From positions 789,396 through 853,395 of the forward strand of contig VYZB01000095.1 of NCBI GenBank assembly GCA_013397455.1: a DNA stretch of 64,000 nt, given 5' to 3'. Under the pieces are notes generated by a model. That model was not told the DNA's origin and ran no database searches. It saw only the letters and a list, made by a program, of their open reading frames with translations. Both the position numbers and the translations under genes were made by a program. Each line of letters begins with the position of its first letter. Within the stretch, counting starts at the first letter, position 1. The stretch comes from Crotophaga sulcirostris. Its lineage: Eukaryota > Chordata > Aves > Cuculiformes > Crotophagidae. Of the stretch, positions 47,251 through 58,900 are shown one piece after another.

Positions 47251-50200
47251 AGGTCTGTACTCATGCTACTATTTTTCTTCTGAATCAAGTGGTTTCAACA
47301 CTGATTTTTCTGGTGCTGTGTCAAAGGATATTTCAAAATGCCTTTAAAGAAGTTGTAACTGGTGTCTGGGTATGGACCCTGGTGTGATTTAGTGTGGTTG
47401 AGTGGGGAGCTGCAGTGTCCCATTGAATTGTTGGTGTTTTGGTGGAATGGCAGAAAGGTGAGATCTGGCTTGGACACAAAGCATCAGTCCCCTTTTAAGT
47501 GCTGTTGAGAGTGGATGCATGGGGAAAATGGGATCAGGAAGGAGAACGTTGTATTTACTGTGGTTATAGCTCACATCTGACCTGGATCTAGGCTCCAGCT
47601 TGTATCCCAACTCCTCACTTGCCATGCTCATTAAACAGGCAGGTCTGTAGGCCCTCTCTTCTGAGCCTTCAGGTCCCAATGATGACCAGCGGGGCCAGAA
47701 TGGGAACTGTGAGATGATTTAGGAAGCTGCTTCTGACCACCCCTTAGTGGAGAGTTGCCACTTTGCGGTTGAGACAACAGCCTAACTACTTGAGGGATGC
47801 AATAGCCAGCGGGTGCAGCCAGCGACATTCCTGGCTGAGCCCAGGAACAGAGCAGAGAAGTGCTTCTACAGTTCATCTGAATTCTTCATACAAAGTGGCA
47901 GTTCAAAAGCAATTAGCATCCCTGCCAGAGCTTGGCTGCAGCGTGCAGTGCTGGGGAGGTGACAGGTCTGCTCTCTGTCCGTGCTCCACCAAACTCTCTC
48001 CAGGCTTGTGGGTAGGAACTGTGGCCCACTGCCAGCATCCTCAGCTAATCAGAGCCCAGTTACAGAGTGCTCCTGCCCTGTTCTGCCCCAGCGTTGCTGC
48101 ACGGGCAGGTATCAGGCATGTCCTCCCCTCCCTCGCCAGGAGTGGGAAGGTGGCCAAGAGGAGCAGAGAAATGTGTAGAGATTTGACAGTACAGGACTTC
48201 CCAAATGCACTGGCCAATGTAACTGCACTCAGTTCTCCTAATCATGTATGTAGGTTCTGGGAGTTTCTCCAAAGAAGTGTTTCCAGACAGGGGCTCACGG
48301 TCAGTGCTACCATCTGTTGGAAAGGATACCAGCTCCATTTGTGTGCCCTCATGCCTAATTTGCACATGCAAAATAGTGACCCAGTCGCACATATGCTACT
48401 GCAGGTGAGACTCTGCCATTAACTTTCTAAAAATGAAGCCACAAATTTTGATGGTGCTCCAAAAGATGTGCTTTTTATACCATCTTCATGCTGAGACTGG
48501 GGAGCACTCGTAGTTCAAAGGGAGTGTTGCTGCTACAGCCAGCCTGGCGTTACACAGCATCGCTCCTGCACCTGACCTCAAATGTGTGATTCTTGTTGAA
48601 AGCAATGTCAATCAAAATTGCTAGTTTCTGCAATATTGTGACACCTGCAGATCTATTTGGAAATAATCTACTGACATGCAAGTATAGGTTCCTAATTCAG
48701 AAGGGAGGAAAAGAAGGAACAGAAAATTGTCTTTGTGCTGGATTTAATATTTACATCTCAGACTTTGCCAAATAGGTTTGTTATTTATAGCAATAGCAGC
48801 AGTAATATTCATCAGTTGCCATGGACATGCTAAGCTCACCAAATACAACAGTGAACCACAATGTGCACTGAAGTAATTTTAAAACGCTTTCATGCTGAGT
48901 GAAATAGTTTGTATTAAATATAAGAGTAAAATGCTAGGTTTCTCTAGTACCATTTCTGGGATTTCAGATATAAAAATGGAAATACTTTATTAGAAATTTA
49001 ATGGGAAGAGCAGTGCAGTATACAAGCACCCTAAGAACTTATTGTCGCTAAGCAGCATTCAGGATCACAATTTACAGTGCCTAAAAAGCAGAATAAATAA
49101 TGAGAACATCTAGAATTTCATTAATAAGGGTATATTTTGGAAAAGCTGAAAAACTAGAGGGAAAATAAAATTTTTCTAGTTAACTCTTAATGGAAGCACA
49201 TTTAGGGAGCCAGTTACTGCCTTCTACATTGTTAGTATCTTTTATCTGAAGCAGTTGGTCAGTTTGTCCGGCGTGGGAGAATAATCACACATGCACACCA
49301 CTGCTCTGATGAAATCCTCCTGTCCTGCTTTTGGGGAAGTAATCATCATTTCTGAAATGCTAGACCTCCACAATATTGCTAGAGGTGAAAATTTCTCTTT
49401 GTTGGAATAATTTGGGGAAAGAAAAGACAGAGAAATTATCCAAGATTTTATAGAGAGAGACTCAGAAAAGCGTTAAATCTGAGCAGGGAGATCTCAGTAG
49501 ATATTTGCTGGTTATCTGTTGAACCTGGCCTTCCCCTTCCCTAGCCAAAAGAACAAATCCAGCAGTAAAAGAACAGCTGAAAGCTGTCAAGCTTTAATAC
49601 CTATAGATAAGGTCATTCCTTAGGGGGAGACTTGCTCGAACGCATAGTAATATAACCAGGAACTGTAAAAGACACTGGGACGTATAATACGATAAAATAA
49701 AGCAGGCTGAAGTTCAAACACAGAAAAATCGAAGCTTTATATGGTAAAAATATTTCCATAGATAAGTTGAGGCCCTTGAGCAAGGAACTGTTAGAAAGAC
49801 CTGGGAGGCTGGTTAAATCTTTGAGGATGAGAGATTGAAGACTTACATGATACAGATAATGCAAGAGGGGAGTCCATGGGAGGTGAAAAATCACCTACAG
49901 GAGCGTTTCTGAAGCTGAACTTGCCTGCTGCAGCAGCTTTGGTGTCTGAAAGGGCAGGAGGGACCAAAGCATCACTTTGACCTAGTGGAAGAGCTGCAGG
50001 TAACTGAGGAGCTCCCCAAAAGCATCTCTAAAAATAAGAAGCCTCCTATTAGAGTGGAGATTCAGTTGCGTGGCACAAGCACTGAAGGACAAGGCTATCT
50101 CTGAGGCTCTGGGATTTTCTCCAATGTAGTTAGCAATTTTTTTTGCTAAAATTCAGAAAGTTTAACCGGATTATGGATAAAAGGGATTCCTCTACTGGGC

Positions 50201-50898
50201 CTTTTTGGATTAATGTTGTTACTTTGTTGTTGCTCGTTTTGTCTTTAACTTGCATTTTTAAATGCAGCATCATACTGCAAATCCCCTCAGTGGGACTGTA
50301 TTTTTGTGTGAGCCTGGTCTGAAAGCTACAGCTGAGAAGAGCACATGGTTTGATAAGGTGGTGATACATCCACCTCTTCTGGGAAATGAGTCTAGTGCTC
50401 ACTGGATTTAGCTGGCAGGCTTTATTAAACCCCTTCACCATGGTGTATGTTTCTGAAGCAAGATCTAGCACTGGATTTTCATATCATGTTAGTGGGTTCA
50501 TCCTCCCTTGTGGCTCAGATCAGATTGCTTTAGTACTCAGCTGACTTTTGCAAGGCTGTGTTCTTAAACTTATTCTGTATTTCATCTGATATTTGTTCAG
50601 GGGCCAAAAACCTCCCCGTAGTGGTGGGAACTGGGTTCAGCATCACTGGCCAGACTGGGAGAGTTTGCTGGTTGCTTGGGGGTGATGGGTGAGAGTGCCA
50701 GCAGTTTGGTGTCAGGACATAAGGACCATTTTGGGGGTTGAATCTCCTGATTTCTGAGAGACCTGAAGGCTACCAGGATCTCTCAGCACTGGGATTGGAG
50801 CGAGTTATGTGTTGGGAAAGGAACAAAGGAAGAATTCAAGGGTCAGTCTTGCCTATGAAATGCCTATACTTACTCTAATATTTTAAAATTTTTAACAG
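47251..50898. other. Non-coding sequence with a 219-codon chance-like frame
   Basis: The + strand has a 219-codon ATG frame at 47763-48422 in a GC-richer patch, overlapped by minus-strand frames. Its product is rich in Ser, Cys, Leu and Ala and has no recognisable domain, so I regard it as chance. T8 lies at 50137-50144. No transposon is recognised. Confidence 0.5.
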
Positions 50899-51282
50899 CG
50901 ATATGGTTCAAGACAAAAAAGTGATTATGAACTGGACTTGGTGAAAATAAGCTTCTTAAAAGTAATATTGCAAATGCAATTGCAGAGTAGGGAGTGTTAC
51001 AGCCAGTTAATAAAACTTTTGGTATTGGCTAAGTGGTGGATTGGCCTTTGCAGGTTGCAGATTGCTCATATTCCTATCTGAGCTCTTTCCTGCTGCCAGA
51101 ACAGCCTGGGAGCCTGTCCTTCCATAATAGTTTTCTCTTTTCTTTGTCTTTACTTGAATGGAGGCTTGACAGTTCTCAAATAGACTTAGGTGTACTGCAG
51201 ATATTTTTTAGTTTTAGTATGTATTGTTGTGCACAATGTGTAATTGTATTTACTTGCCAGCAATAAAGAAGTTGTAGGAATG
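50899..51282 (+). other. Speculative terminal-exon / 3' UTR-like segment
   Basis: TTAACAG at 50892-50898, with a TACTCTAAT branch-point-like word about 20 bases upstream, provides an acceptor. The following frame stays open for about 60 codons, starting RYGSRQKSDYELDL, to a TGA near 51080. T-rich, 3' UTR-like sequence then runs to AATAAA at 51262-51267, an A9 run at 51283-51291 and a TGTTGTATTCTTTTCC downstream element. No protein family is recognised. Alternatives are a processed retrocopy tail (rare in birds, because CR1 does not mobilise polyadenylated mRNAs efficiently) or coincidence. Confidence 0.2.
51262..51267 (+). terminator. Candidate polyadenylation signal AATAAA
   Basis: A canonical AATAAA lies 16 bases before an A9 run and about 30 bases before a GT/T-rich stretch, the usual spacing of a vertebrate cleavage and polyadenylation site. 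The hexamer alone is common in AT-rich DNA. The downstream element and the change in homopolymer strand bias near here make it more interesting than most. Confidence 0.25.
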
Positions 51283-51291
51283 AAAAAAAAA

Positions 51292-51638
51292 CATATTACT
51301 GTTGTATTCTTTTCCTTTTCATACAGTGTGGTGTGGGAAAGATTACTTTCTTAAGGTAAAATTGCAACATATGAAATCCCACACTGAGCACTTCAATGCA
51401 TTTTTCTTACAGGATAAAAATTACGAAGTTACTGTTTCCTTCGTTGAGTTTTACTTTTTCTTCATGGGTTTTTCATTTACAGGGCAAAAGAGGTGGGTCA
51501 AGTGAAAATGGAGGGAGAACTATTAAAAAGAATTACTTATGTGCCTTTAAAAACTTTTATGGTTTTAGTCCTTCAAATACTGTTCTTCCTCTCTAAAGTG
51601 TAGGGCAATGTGGCTAAATAAACAACCAGGATATATCA
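51292..51638. other. Non-coding sequence
   Basis: AT-rich sequence with a good acceptor-like TTTTTCTTACAG ending near 51412, but no matching donor and no recognised product. Nothing else is seen. Confidence 0.5.
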
Positions 51639-51698
51639 ATAATACATATAATTATGTGTATATATATAATATATATACACACATAATATATGTATTAT
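51639..51698. repeat. 60-bp near-perfect palindromic AT-rich repeat
   Basis: The left arm (51639-51668) begins ATAATACATATA and the right arm (51669-51698) ends TATATGTATTAT. The two 30-base arms are reverse complements apart from about two small indels/mismatches, with essentially no spacer. Further TA-rich, partly self-complementary sequence continues to about 51740. Such sequence can extrude as a cruciform and is a known class of fragile or recombination-prone DNA. It may have begun as a (TA)n microsatellite. Confidence 0.85.
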
Positions 51699-52544
51699 AT
51701 AGACTACATATAAAATCATATACGTAATATATATAATTATCCGAGCTACAGAATTAGCAAAACTAGGAGAAAACACAGTGCAAATGAACCTTCCTTCACT
51801 GTGCTGTTGTATCTTGTGAAAATGTCCTGCTGCACTTCAGGGCATCTTTGTGCAGCAGAGCACTCCAGCAAGTTTTCCCTCCCTTCATCCTGTCTGTAGC
51901 CATTCTTTCCAAATATGAGTACCTTTTGTCTAGACAAGGCATGCTTTGGACTCCAATTTTAGAGCTTACCTAATTTCAACTATCCTGCAATATTTAGCTC
52001 AGCTTTCTGAAGGCAAGGAAATACCAGCTATGTAGAATTTAATAAAAGTTGGTCCCTGTGTAAGCAGGAATGCTCTGACTCTAAAAAAAAAAGTCATGAA
52101 GTAGTGGAGTCATCAGTGAGGACCGTGCGCGTGCCGCTACTTCCACCTAGCATGATAGCGATGTTTTGTATTCAGAAAGCTTAGCTCCAGTTATTGCAGC
52201 AAAGTTGGGGAATTATCATTTGCAGATAAATCTTGTATCTAAATTGTAATTCTTGGTTGCTAATTTTACTAATTAAAATATCTATCTCCTGTGCACGGTC
52301 TCAGACTGATTTAGAATAGGAAGATGACTGCCTTTAATTTAAGGAGGAGTTGTACATGAATCACAGATTCTTATCCGAATGGCTGTTTTGTCATTTATCA
52401 TTGTGTTAGGGCACCAATGTTCCAGTGCTGGAGAGATGTTAAATGTGTACTGAGAAGATTCAGACAATAACGCCCGTTCTTACGGAAATGTTTGGTAATG
52501 TGGTCACTGAGCCATAGCAGTGCCATTCTATATTGAAGGGACAT
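51699..52544. other. Non-coding sequence
   Basis: TA-rich to about 51740, then ordinary unique sequence with A10 at 52083-52092. No gene or transposon is recognised before the CR1. Confidence 0.55.
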
Positions 52545-52823
52545 ATGCCAATAGGACAAGAAGTAATGGTTTTGAACTAAAAGAGGGTAGATTCAAACTA
52601 GATATAAGGGATAAATTTTTTACAATGAGGGTGGTGAAACATTGGAACAGGTTGCTCAGAGAGGTGGTAGATTCCCCGTCCCTGGGAACGCTGAAAGACA
52701 GGTTGGATGGGGCTCTGAGCAACCTGATCAAGTTGAAGATATCTCTGCTTATTGCAGGGGGGTTGGACTAGATGACCTTTAAAGGTCCCTTCCAACCCAC
52801 ACTATTCTATGACTCTGTGATAC
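52545..52823 (+). mobile_element. CR1 LINE, 5'-truncated 3' end with ORF2 C-terminus (sense on +)
   Basis: The sequence follows the CR1 3' end: GGACAAGAAGTAATGG, a GAGGGTAGATTCAAACTAGA block, CAATGAGGGTGGTGAAACA, GGAACAGGTTGCTCAGAGAG, GGTTGGATGGGGCTCTGAGC, GGGGGGTTGGACTAGATGAC, GGTCCCTTCCAACCC and an ATTCTATGACTCTGTGATAC tail. The open frame at 52520-52771 spells the conserved C-terminal region of CR1 ORF2 (reverse transcriptase protein), including LKEGRFKLDIR and VVKHWNRLLREVVDSPSL, and stops at TAG within GGACTAG. Only about 280 bp is present, so the copy is dead on arrival. The intact short frame suggests moderate age. The 5' boundary is approximate. Confidence 0.93.
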
Positions 52824-55753
52824 TAATTCATACATTTGCTTTGGAGCTACAGGCAGTGAGACCATAAAATGTACAAGGCAGTGTGTGCCTACAGCGTTGC
52901 AGTTAAGGTATAATGTTTTTCATGGAACTTCTCATCAGATTTCTGTTTGCGTATCTCCTTGGGGAGGAGGGAGCAGAGAAGAGGGGCTGTCAGGGGCTGA
53001 GCAACACGGGTTGCAGACATCCGTGGGAGTCCTCTGGAGGAGACAAGGCTTTGCAGGGAGCACGGCACTGTTTTCCCTGTGCAGCAGCGGGGCAGAGGCG
53101 TAAGGCATCATTCATCTTGGGAGCAAGAGGCTCCTGTGGGAACAGGACATTGCTAGCATTGTGAGGAAGAGGCTGCCTTATCTCCCACTGGGGATTTCCA
53201 AGTGAACGCCCACCTTTAGCCCTTGTTGACTCTAGACAGGGGGAAATCTCTGTTTTCTGCTGTGCCTCTGCATTTGAATGGGAAACAGCACTCCCTGTTC
53301 ACTAATGTGCATCATCAGTCTTTCAAAGATGCTTGATTTCTGTTTGATTCTTAATTATTATACTAGTTAAGGCACTTAACATGCTTTAGTGATTTACTTC
53401 ATTTAATTGGATGTAGTGATTAGAATATCTTTTATATTACCCTCACTGCAGTTTTAATTTAAGATTATAATCTCATGGTCCTTTTCAGCTCCTCTAGCTT
53501 TCATTTAGATACTGCTCTTTCTTTTCTGATTTCATTTTGTTTATTCATTTTTCCTGCTGATTCAGTAAACATACTGCTAGGATGATTTCTCAGGAAACCT
53601 GAATGTGGTAATAAATTCGTTCATTTAGTGTAGACACTAATGAATTAAAAAAAATATGAAAATTATGCATGAGACTGTACTCAGGCTCTGAAATTATCTT
53701 GCTTTTTGCAGTCATTTATTAGAATTAAATAAAAAATATGAAGAACTTATTTTCTTGATGAGGCCAGAGGAAACAAGAAATAAGAAGGAAAATTACAGTG
53801 TAACATCCATTTTGTGTGTCATGTCCTGCCTGAATAGAGGGATGATGTATGGATTAAAATTTTAGAATTATGACACAATGTGTGAGATTTTGGTATTATT
53901 ACCCAGTGCAGGAATTGCTCTGTTAAAGGGAATTGACGTCTGAAATTACGGGGTCAGTCCCCACTGACCTATGCTGAGGTCACCAACACAGGCACTGGGG
54001 AGGAGGATGGAGAGGAGAGAGTGCTGGGACCTGGGCTGAAAAACCTAATTGTGTTTAATTTGAGAAACGAGCAAGCGCTTCTCTAGAGGGAATGTGGTGG
54101 ATTCTTCAGATTAGTTTGAAATATATAGCGGCATGTTCTCTCTTTTGGTGATGCACAAAATCACATAGATAATCCAGCTGGTTTGTCACTGTAGGAATAT
54201 ATAATATCTGTATTTTGTGTCCTTTAAGGTGCCAAATCCTAAGTGTCCTCCATCGCTCTCAGTACTCCTTTCAAAGGGAACGGGCCACCACAGATATGGG
54301 CACACATATGACACTCGGAGCATTTACAGCAGGAGAGAAATGGTTGCTTTGTAGGAAATCCTCATTTGTGATTAGGCTAAGAAAGCCCAGAGATCCATTT
54401 TACAGGCTTTTCTGTGCTCAGGGGTTTGGCCACCTGAAATACATGGAAGCAGTAAAGCACTTTATCTGCTTTCTCTTCCCTTCACTGGCACAGATACTGT
54501 TATTGCAGCGCTGGGAATATGGTTTGCTTGAATTCTGATGAAGAACTACCATTAAAAAAACCCCTATCTTTATTACTAAAACATAAGAGTGATCCTGTAC
54601 AAACAGAATAAAGGATTCAGTCCCCAGTGCAGTGCTCCTGATCATGCTGAAAAACAGTCGCTCAGAGAAGGGAAACGGGACTCATTGCCCTCTGTGCCCC
54701 ACCAGCTCCTATGCTGACTCGAAAAAAAAGACCCCTTCCTTTTTCTGTCCAAGACAAGCAATTAGGTGAAAGCCATGGGTGCATGCAGAGCTTCAGAAAC
54801 AGTCTTTGATGAATTAGTTATTTAGCCTGTCTCATCATACTTGTGCACCACTGCTCTGTGTTGCCATCCCAAACCGTGTGAATGCACCTTCCAAGCTGGA
54901 TCCTGGTGCCTTTAATCCCTGTGAACTTTATTCTGGGAAGCATCCCAGTGAAAGCAATTAGGTTTTGTGCAGAGCAAGGCACTGCTAAACATAATTATGG
55001 GTACCAGAGCCTGGCCCTGGGTTACCACGGCATCTGCTCTGGCCATACTGGAACATCACAGTGCTCAGTGAGGAACATGGAGGCTGTCACTACATTAACA
55101 TGAAATATTAAAATAGCCCCAGTGTTTGGAGCTACCTAGTGTCAGGCATATAATACATGTCCTAAACTAGTCATGCTGTTTTTACGAGTGCAAAAATATT
55201 AACAAATCATTGGTTATTTAAACGGAATCATTTAGGGCTCATCTGGCTAATGAGGAAGAAAAAACTGAGCTGAACATTTAAGTTTTACGGAGATGTATGA
55301 GATCAGCTGTTCGTAGGAAGCTATCAGTGTACATACCTCGTTAGCTCCCTTGTGTAAAATTCCTTATTTGCGTCTTATTAGTCTTTCGTTAATTAAAGCT
55401 ACAGAATTCAGTATTTTTTTGTTAGCTGTTCTCTCAGCATGAAAATTGACTAATTCTTCTACTGTTGGAAACACAGCTCAAAGATTGAAGTTTATTCTTA
55501 TTGTGTTCTTTCAGTTATTTATTTCATATTGCTGTCATGCATGGATGAATTTATGTGATGCTCTGATGACCTTTAGAAATTCTTCTGATTAAATGCTGTT
55601 CTACTTCATTATGACATTTCTGTACTTGTACTACCAGATTTGATGTGTACAGCTTAATAACACAACCAGACATGAATGTTAATAACTTCACAATTCATTG
55701 CATTGCTATTTTTTAATGTAGATGAATTTTAAAACAAGTTTCTCTTGCTGCAG
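52824..55753. other. AT-rich non-coding sequence
   Basis: A slightly GC-richer patch at 52.9-53.2 kb is followed by AT-rich unique sequence with A8 runs at 53647-53654 and 54722-54729. A 107-codon + frame at 54215-54538 has no recognisable features. The part from 55.2 to 55.7 kb has the texture of conserved non-coding DNA (many ATTA/TAAT cores, no repeats), but no motif I would single out. Confidence 0.5.
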
Positions 55754-55780
55754 GCTTACATGAATCATATAAATTAGAAG
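55754..55780 (+). other. Speculative 27-nt microexon-like segment
   Basis: TTTCTCTTGCTGCAG ends at 55753 and gives a strong acceptor, and GAAG|GTAACA gives an acceptable donor at 55781. The 27-base interval is a multiple of three and has one open frame (LHESYKLE). It lies outside any recognised gene, so it is most likely a chance pair of splice-like sites. Confidence 0.08.
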
Positions 55781-55839
55781 GTAACAAAAGAACATATTAG
55801 CATTTGTTAGCCTGGATGCACAAATTTTGTAGTAATCAT

Positions 55840-55905
55840 TTTAATATGTACTACAACTTTCTCAGCCTCAAGTTTAATATGTACTACAACTTTTCACCCT
55901 CGATT
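55840..55905. repeat. 33-bp tandem duplication, two copies
   Basis: A 21-base word beginning TTTAATATGTACTACAAC occurs at 55840-55860 and 55873-55893. The 12-base remainder of each unit is partly similar (CTCAGCCTCAAG against TCACCCTCGATT). This is a local tandem duplication whose second halves have diverged more than the first. Confidence 0.8.
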
Positions 55906-58900
55906 TTTCAACCAACATCATAATTGAATTGGTTTCCTTCTTGCCTAAGGATAATGATTTTACACTGATGAAATCGTTATTAGATTCTGAGGATTATACT
56001 GATGTGGCCTGTTTTACATAGAGCTAAAAAAAACCAAAGTGATTCAAGTGTAATACACGTTTGCACAAAGGCTACTGTAAGTCTGAGATAGATGAACTAA
56101 TTATTATGTTTAGAGTGTTGTTAATAACCAGCATCCATAACTGGAGCAAACTTCTTATGTAGCTCTGTGCAGTGGATGTGGAGTGCTTTTGAAAACCCAA
56201 CCTCGTTGCCTGTCCTTGAAGTCTGGCAGGTGGTAACGTGCTGTTGCTTTTGTGGAGCTGATGCTGTGAAAGCATGTGTTCATCGAGGTAGGAGATGGCT
56301 CCCTGCAGACGTTCCCAGAAATTAGTCTGAAACCTCCTAATATGCAGCCACATCCTCTGGTGGTGGGACAAGAAGCAGAGGAGAGGTGAAAGGAAAAAAG
56401 AAGGCATTACCTAAGGGACAAGTGTCTTTACTAGTAGGGATTTGGTTATCATTTCAGTTTGTGTTTGAAGATCTGCCTGTGCTCCACCACACCTTCCTAA
56501 GTGTTAAAACAATGTTTTAACTGTTCCAGAATAGGTGAGAAACAGCTCACCTGCTTCTGCCATTTTCTGTCTGCACATGCTAGCACTGCTGCTTGGATGT
56601 ATGGAGGGAAAAGATAGTCCAGGTTAAACATAAATGATGAATTGCTGCTAACCTGAAAAACATCAACATTTTATGGACAATTACACTTAGGATTCAGAAA
56701 TAGCTGTTGAATTTTACAGTTACTTCCTTATGTTCTAGGTAGGTGTGGGTGCTAGTGGATGTGTCAAAATAACATCTTCAAAAGTTTCAGTGATAAAAGA
56801 TATATAACTATATCTGTTGAGTAATCAACAGTTAGACTATGATATAAATATATGCAACCTATAATCACACAAAAGAGGAAGAAAAACTTTATTATTGCCT
56901 TTAAATATATTAAAAAATTTTTCAGTTTTTACTCCTCAAATATAAGTATCTGGAACTTAAATGAAGCAAGTAGTCATTCTTTCTCTGACTTTTTTAATGC
57001 TAAATCTTAACTTCAATTAAAAAAATTATTTACAAATCATGTTTCTTTAAGCATCTGTTTAAAATAATTTTAAATCATAGGTGAGAGACCAGTGAACATA
57101 ACTCCAATGGACTGCCTTCTACATGATTTTAAAAAGCCTTCATACTTCATTACTGTGAACGGATGTCAGTTCTAAGGTCAGGAGACATGATTGCATTCCC
57201 ACGCTTATGCTTCAGTCAGTTTTATTCACTGTAGAAAACAAGAGTAAGGAGCAGTACTGACTGTAAATTTGCACTTTCTCAAATAATTGTATACAGAATG
57301 ATCAATATATGAAATCAAATGCTACGTCCATGGTGCATTAAGACATTATCAAATACTGTGCTGCTTAGCTACTTTAACATGCCTTGAGGTGTAGCATGCC
57401 ACTCCAGTTTTATGTGGTTCAATAGTTTCTTTAGGCTGTGATGTAAACATGTCTCTTTTTTTAAAAAAAAAGAAACTGACCTGAAGTTAATAGAGCTGCA
57501 TTGAATTCATCTCAAATACATGTTAAATTTTCTTGACACCATTACCCTATTCCTTGGGAAACTTCAGAGTGTTCTTAGCCAATAATAAAAATAAAGAAAC
57601 AAAACCTGTAAAAACAAACCAGGAAAACTCAGTGGTCTGTCTGCCTTCAACCTTTTGCTCTTTTTCCTGGGTATTCTCAGCAGAGGGGACAAAAATCCCA
57701 TCAAGGTTTCTTTTCAGCATCACACAGGGCTTTATACTATTTCCTATGCTCAAGTTTTGGCCTGTAACAACAAAACAAAGTAATTAAGGTGGTTCTAGGA
57801 AAGTTAAATCAAGACAATAGCAGGAGACAAGATCTCTGGATTCCAGCCCAGACTCTGCGACTGATTTATTGAACAACCTGGGCTAAATTGTTTAACCTAT
57901 TTGCTGCTGATTCTCTGTCTTTAAAGTGAAGATGCATTAAGCCTTACCTACCTGTAGCATCAGTCACAGTACTTGTTGACTTGTATTTGTGTGGTGCTTT
58001 TGAAACACGATGCTCTGTAAAATTGCAATGAAGTGCAGAAGTGCAGCTCTGCTGAGACACGAGAGTACCCAGAGGGGGTTGGTTCTGGCTTGGCTTTGCA
58101 GATGTTGCTGGCAAGTGCCCCTTCTCAGCCTTTCATGGGAACAGGGGATTTGGACTCCCCATTGATGCCTGCCCGTAGCCGTATGACATGGTGTCATCTG
58201 CTGTGTTCATCAGCAAGGAGGCAGACTTAGGGGAGCACCTCCTCTTGTCTTGGCTAAAGGTGACGTGCTCAGGCAACCCAAGGAAAACATGTCCTTGTAC
58301 CACAGTGGCTATTTCCAGCCACTTGATGGTGTTGATGTGGACCTAACTTATCCTCTATGAGGACAGAGTAACGCTGTGGTGCCAAGTCACTGGTGAGGCA
58401 CCAGTGAGCTTCAACAGGGTGTGAATTCACCCACTGTCTTTTAGTTCAAGGTCTAAATCTGTGTCTGTGTGGATGCCAGGGGCAGAGCGGGCGAGAGAGC
58501 ACAGCCCCCCAGCCTGGTGTCTCTGCTGCTTATATCACTTTCATGATTGGCATCAGCTTTGAATTTTTGCTCCCCAGAGCTTAAATTCTTCTAAAAAAAT
58601 TGACCAGATTTCTGTAGGTCTCTAGAGGAAGAATAAAATCTGTTGTTATTGCAGTAAAACCTCATTATAGACTTGGTGTTACATTTTATAAGTGATTGGT
58701 TTGTGAAGCATCTGTTATTGCTCTGTCAGAGAAGGTGGAGAGCAGACCTGCAGAGAAACTTTAAGTTGAGTTGGGGGGATCAGGCATAACTGGCAAGTTA
58801 CTGAAGATCTGCCGTGTGTGGTAATTAAAGGCTGCTGTGAAATGCCAAACAAGCATAAAAATATATTATATCTTCCTCAGCTTCCTCTGGTGAGTTCATC

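Noticed and set aside
51302..51505. Frame containing NYEVTVSFVEFY, faintly like a kinesin motor strand
   Set aside because: The residues that should follow in kinesins are absent, no donor site is placed correctly, and no neighbouring motor exons exist.
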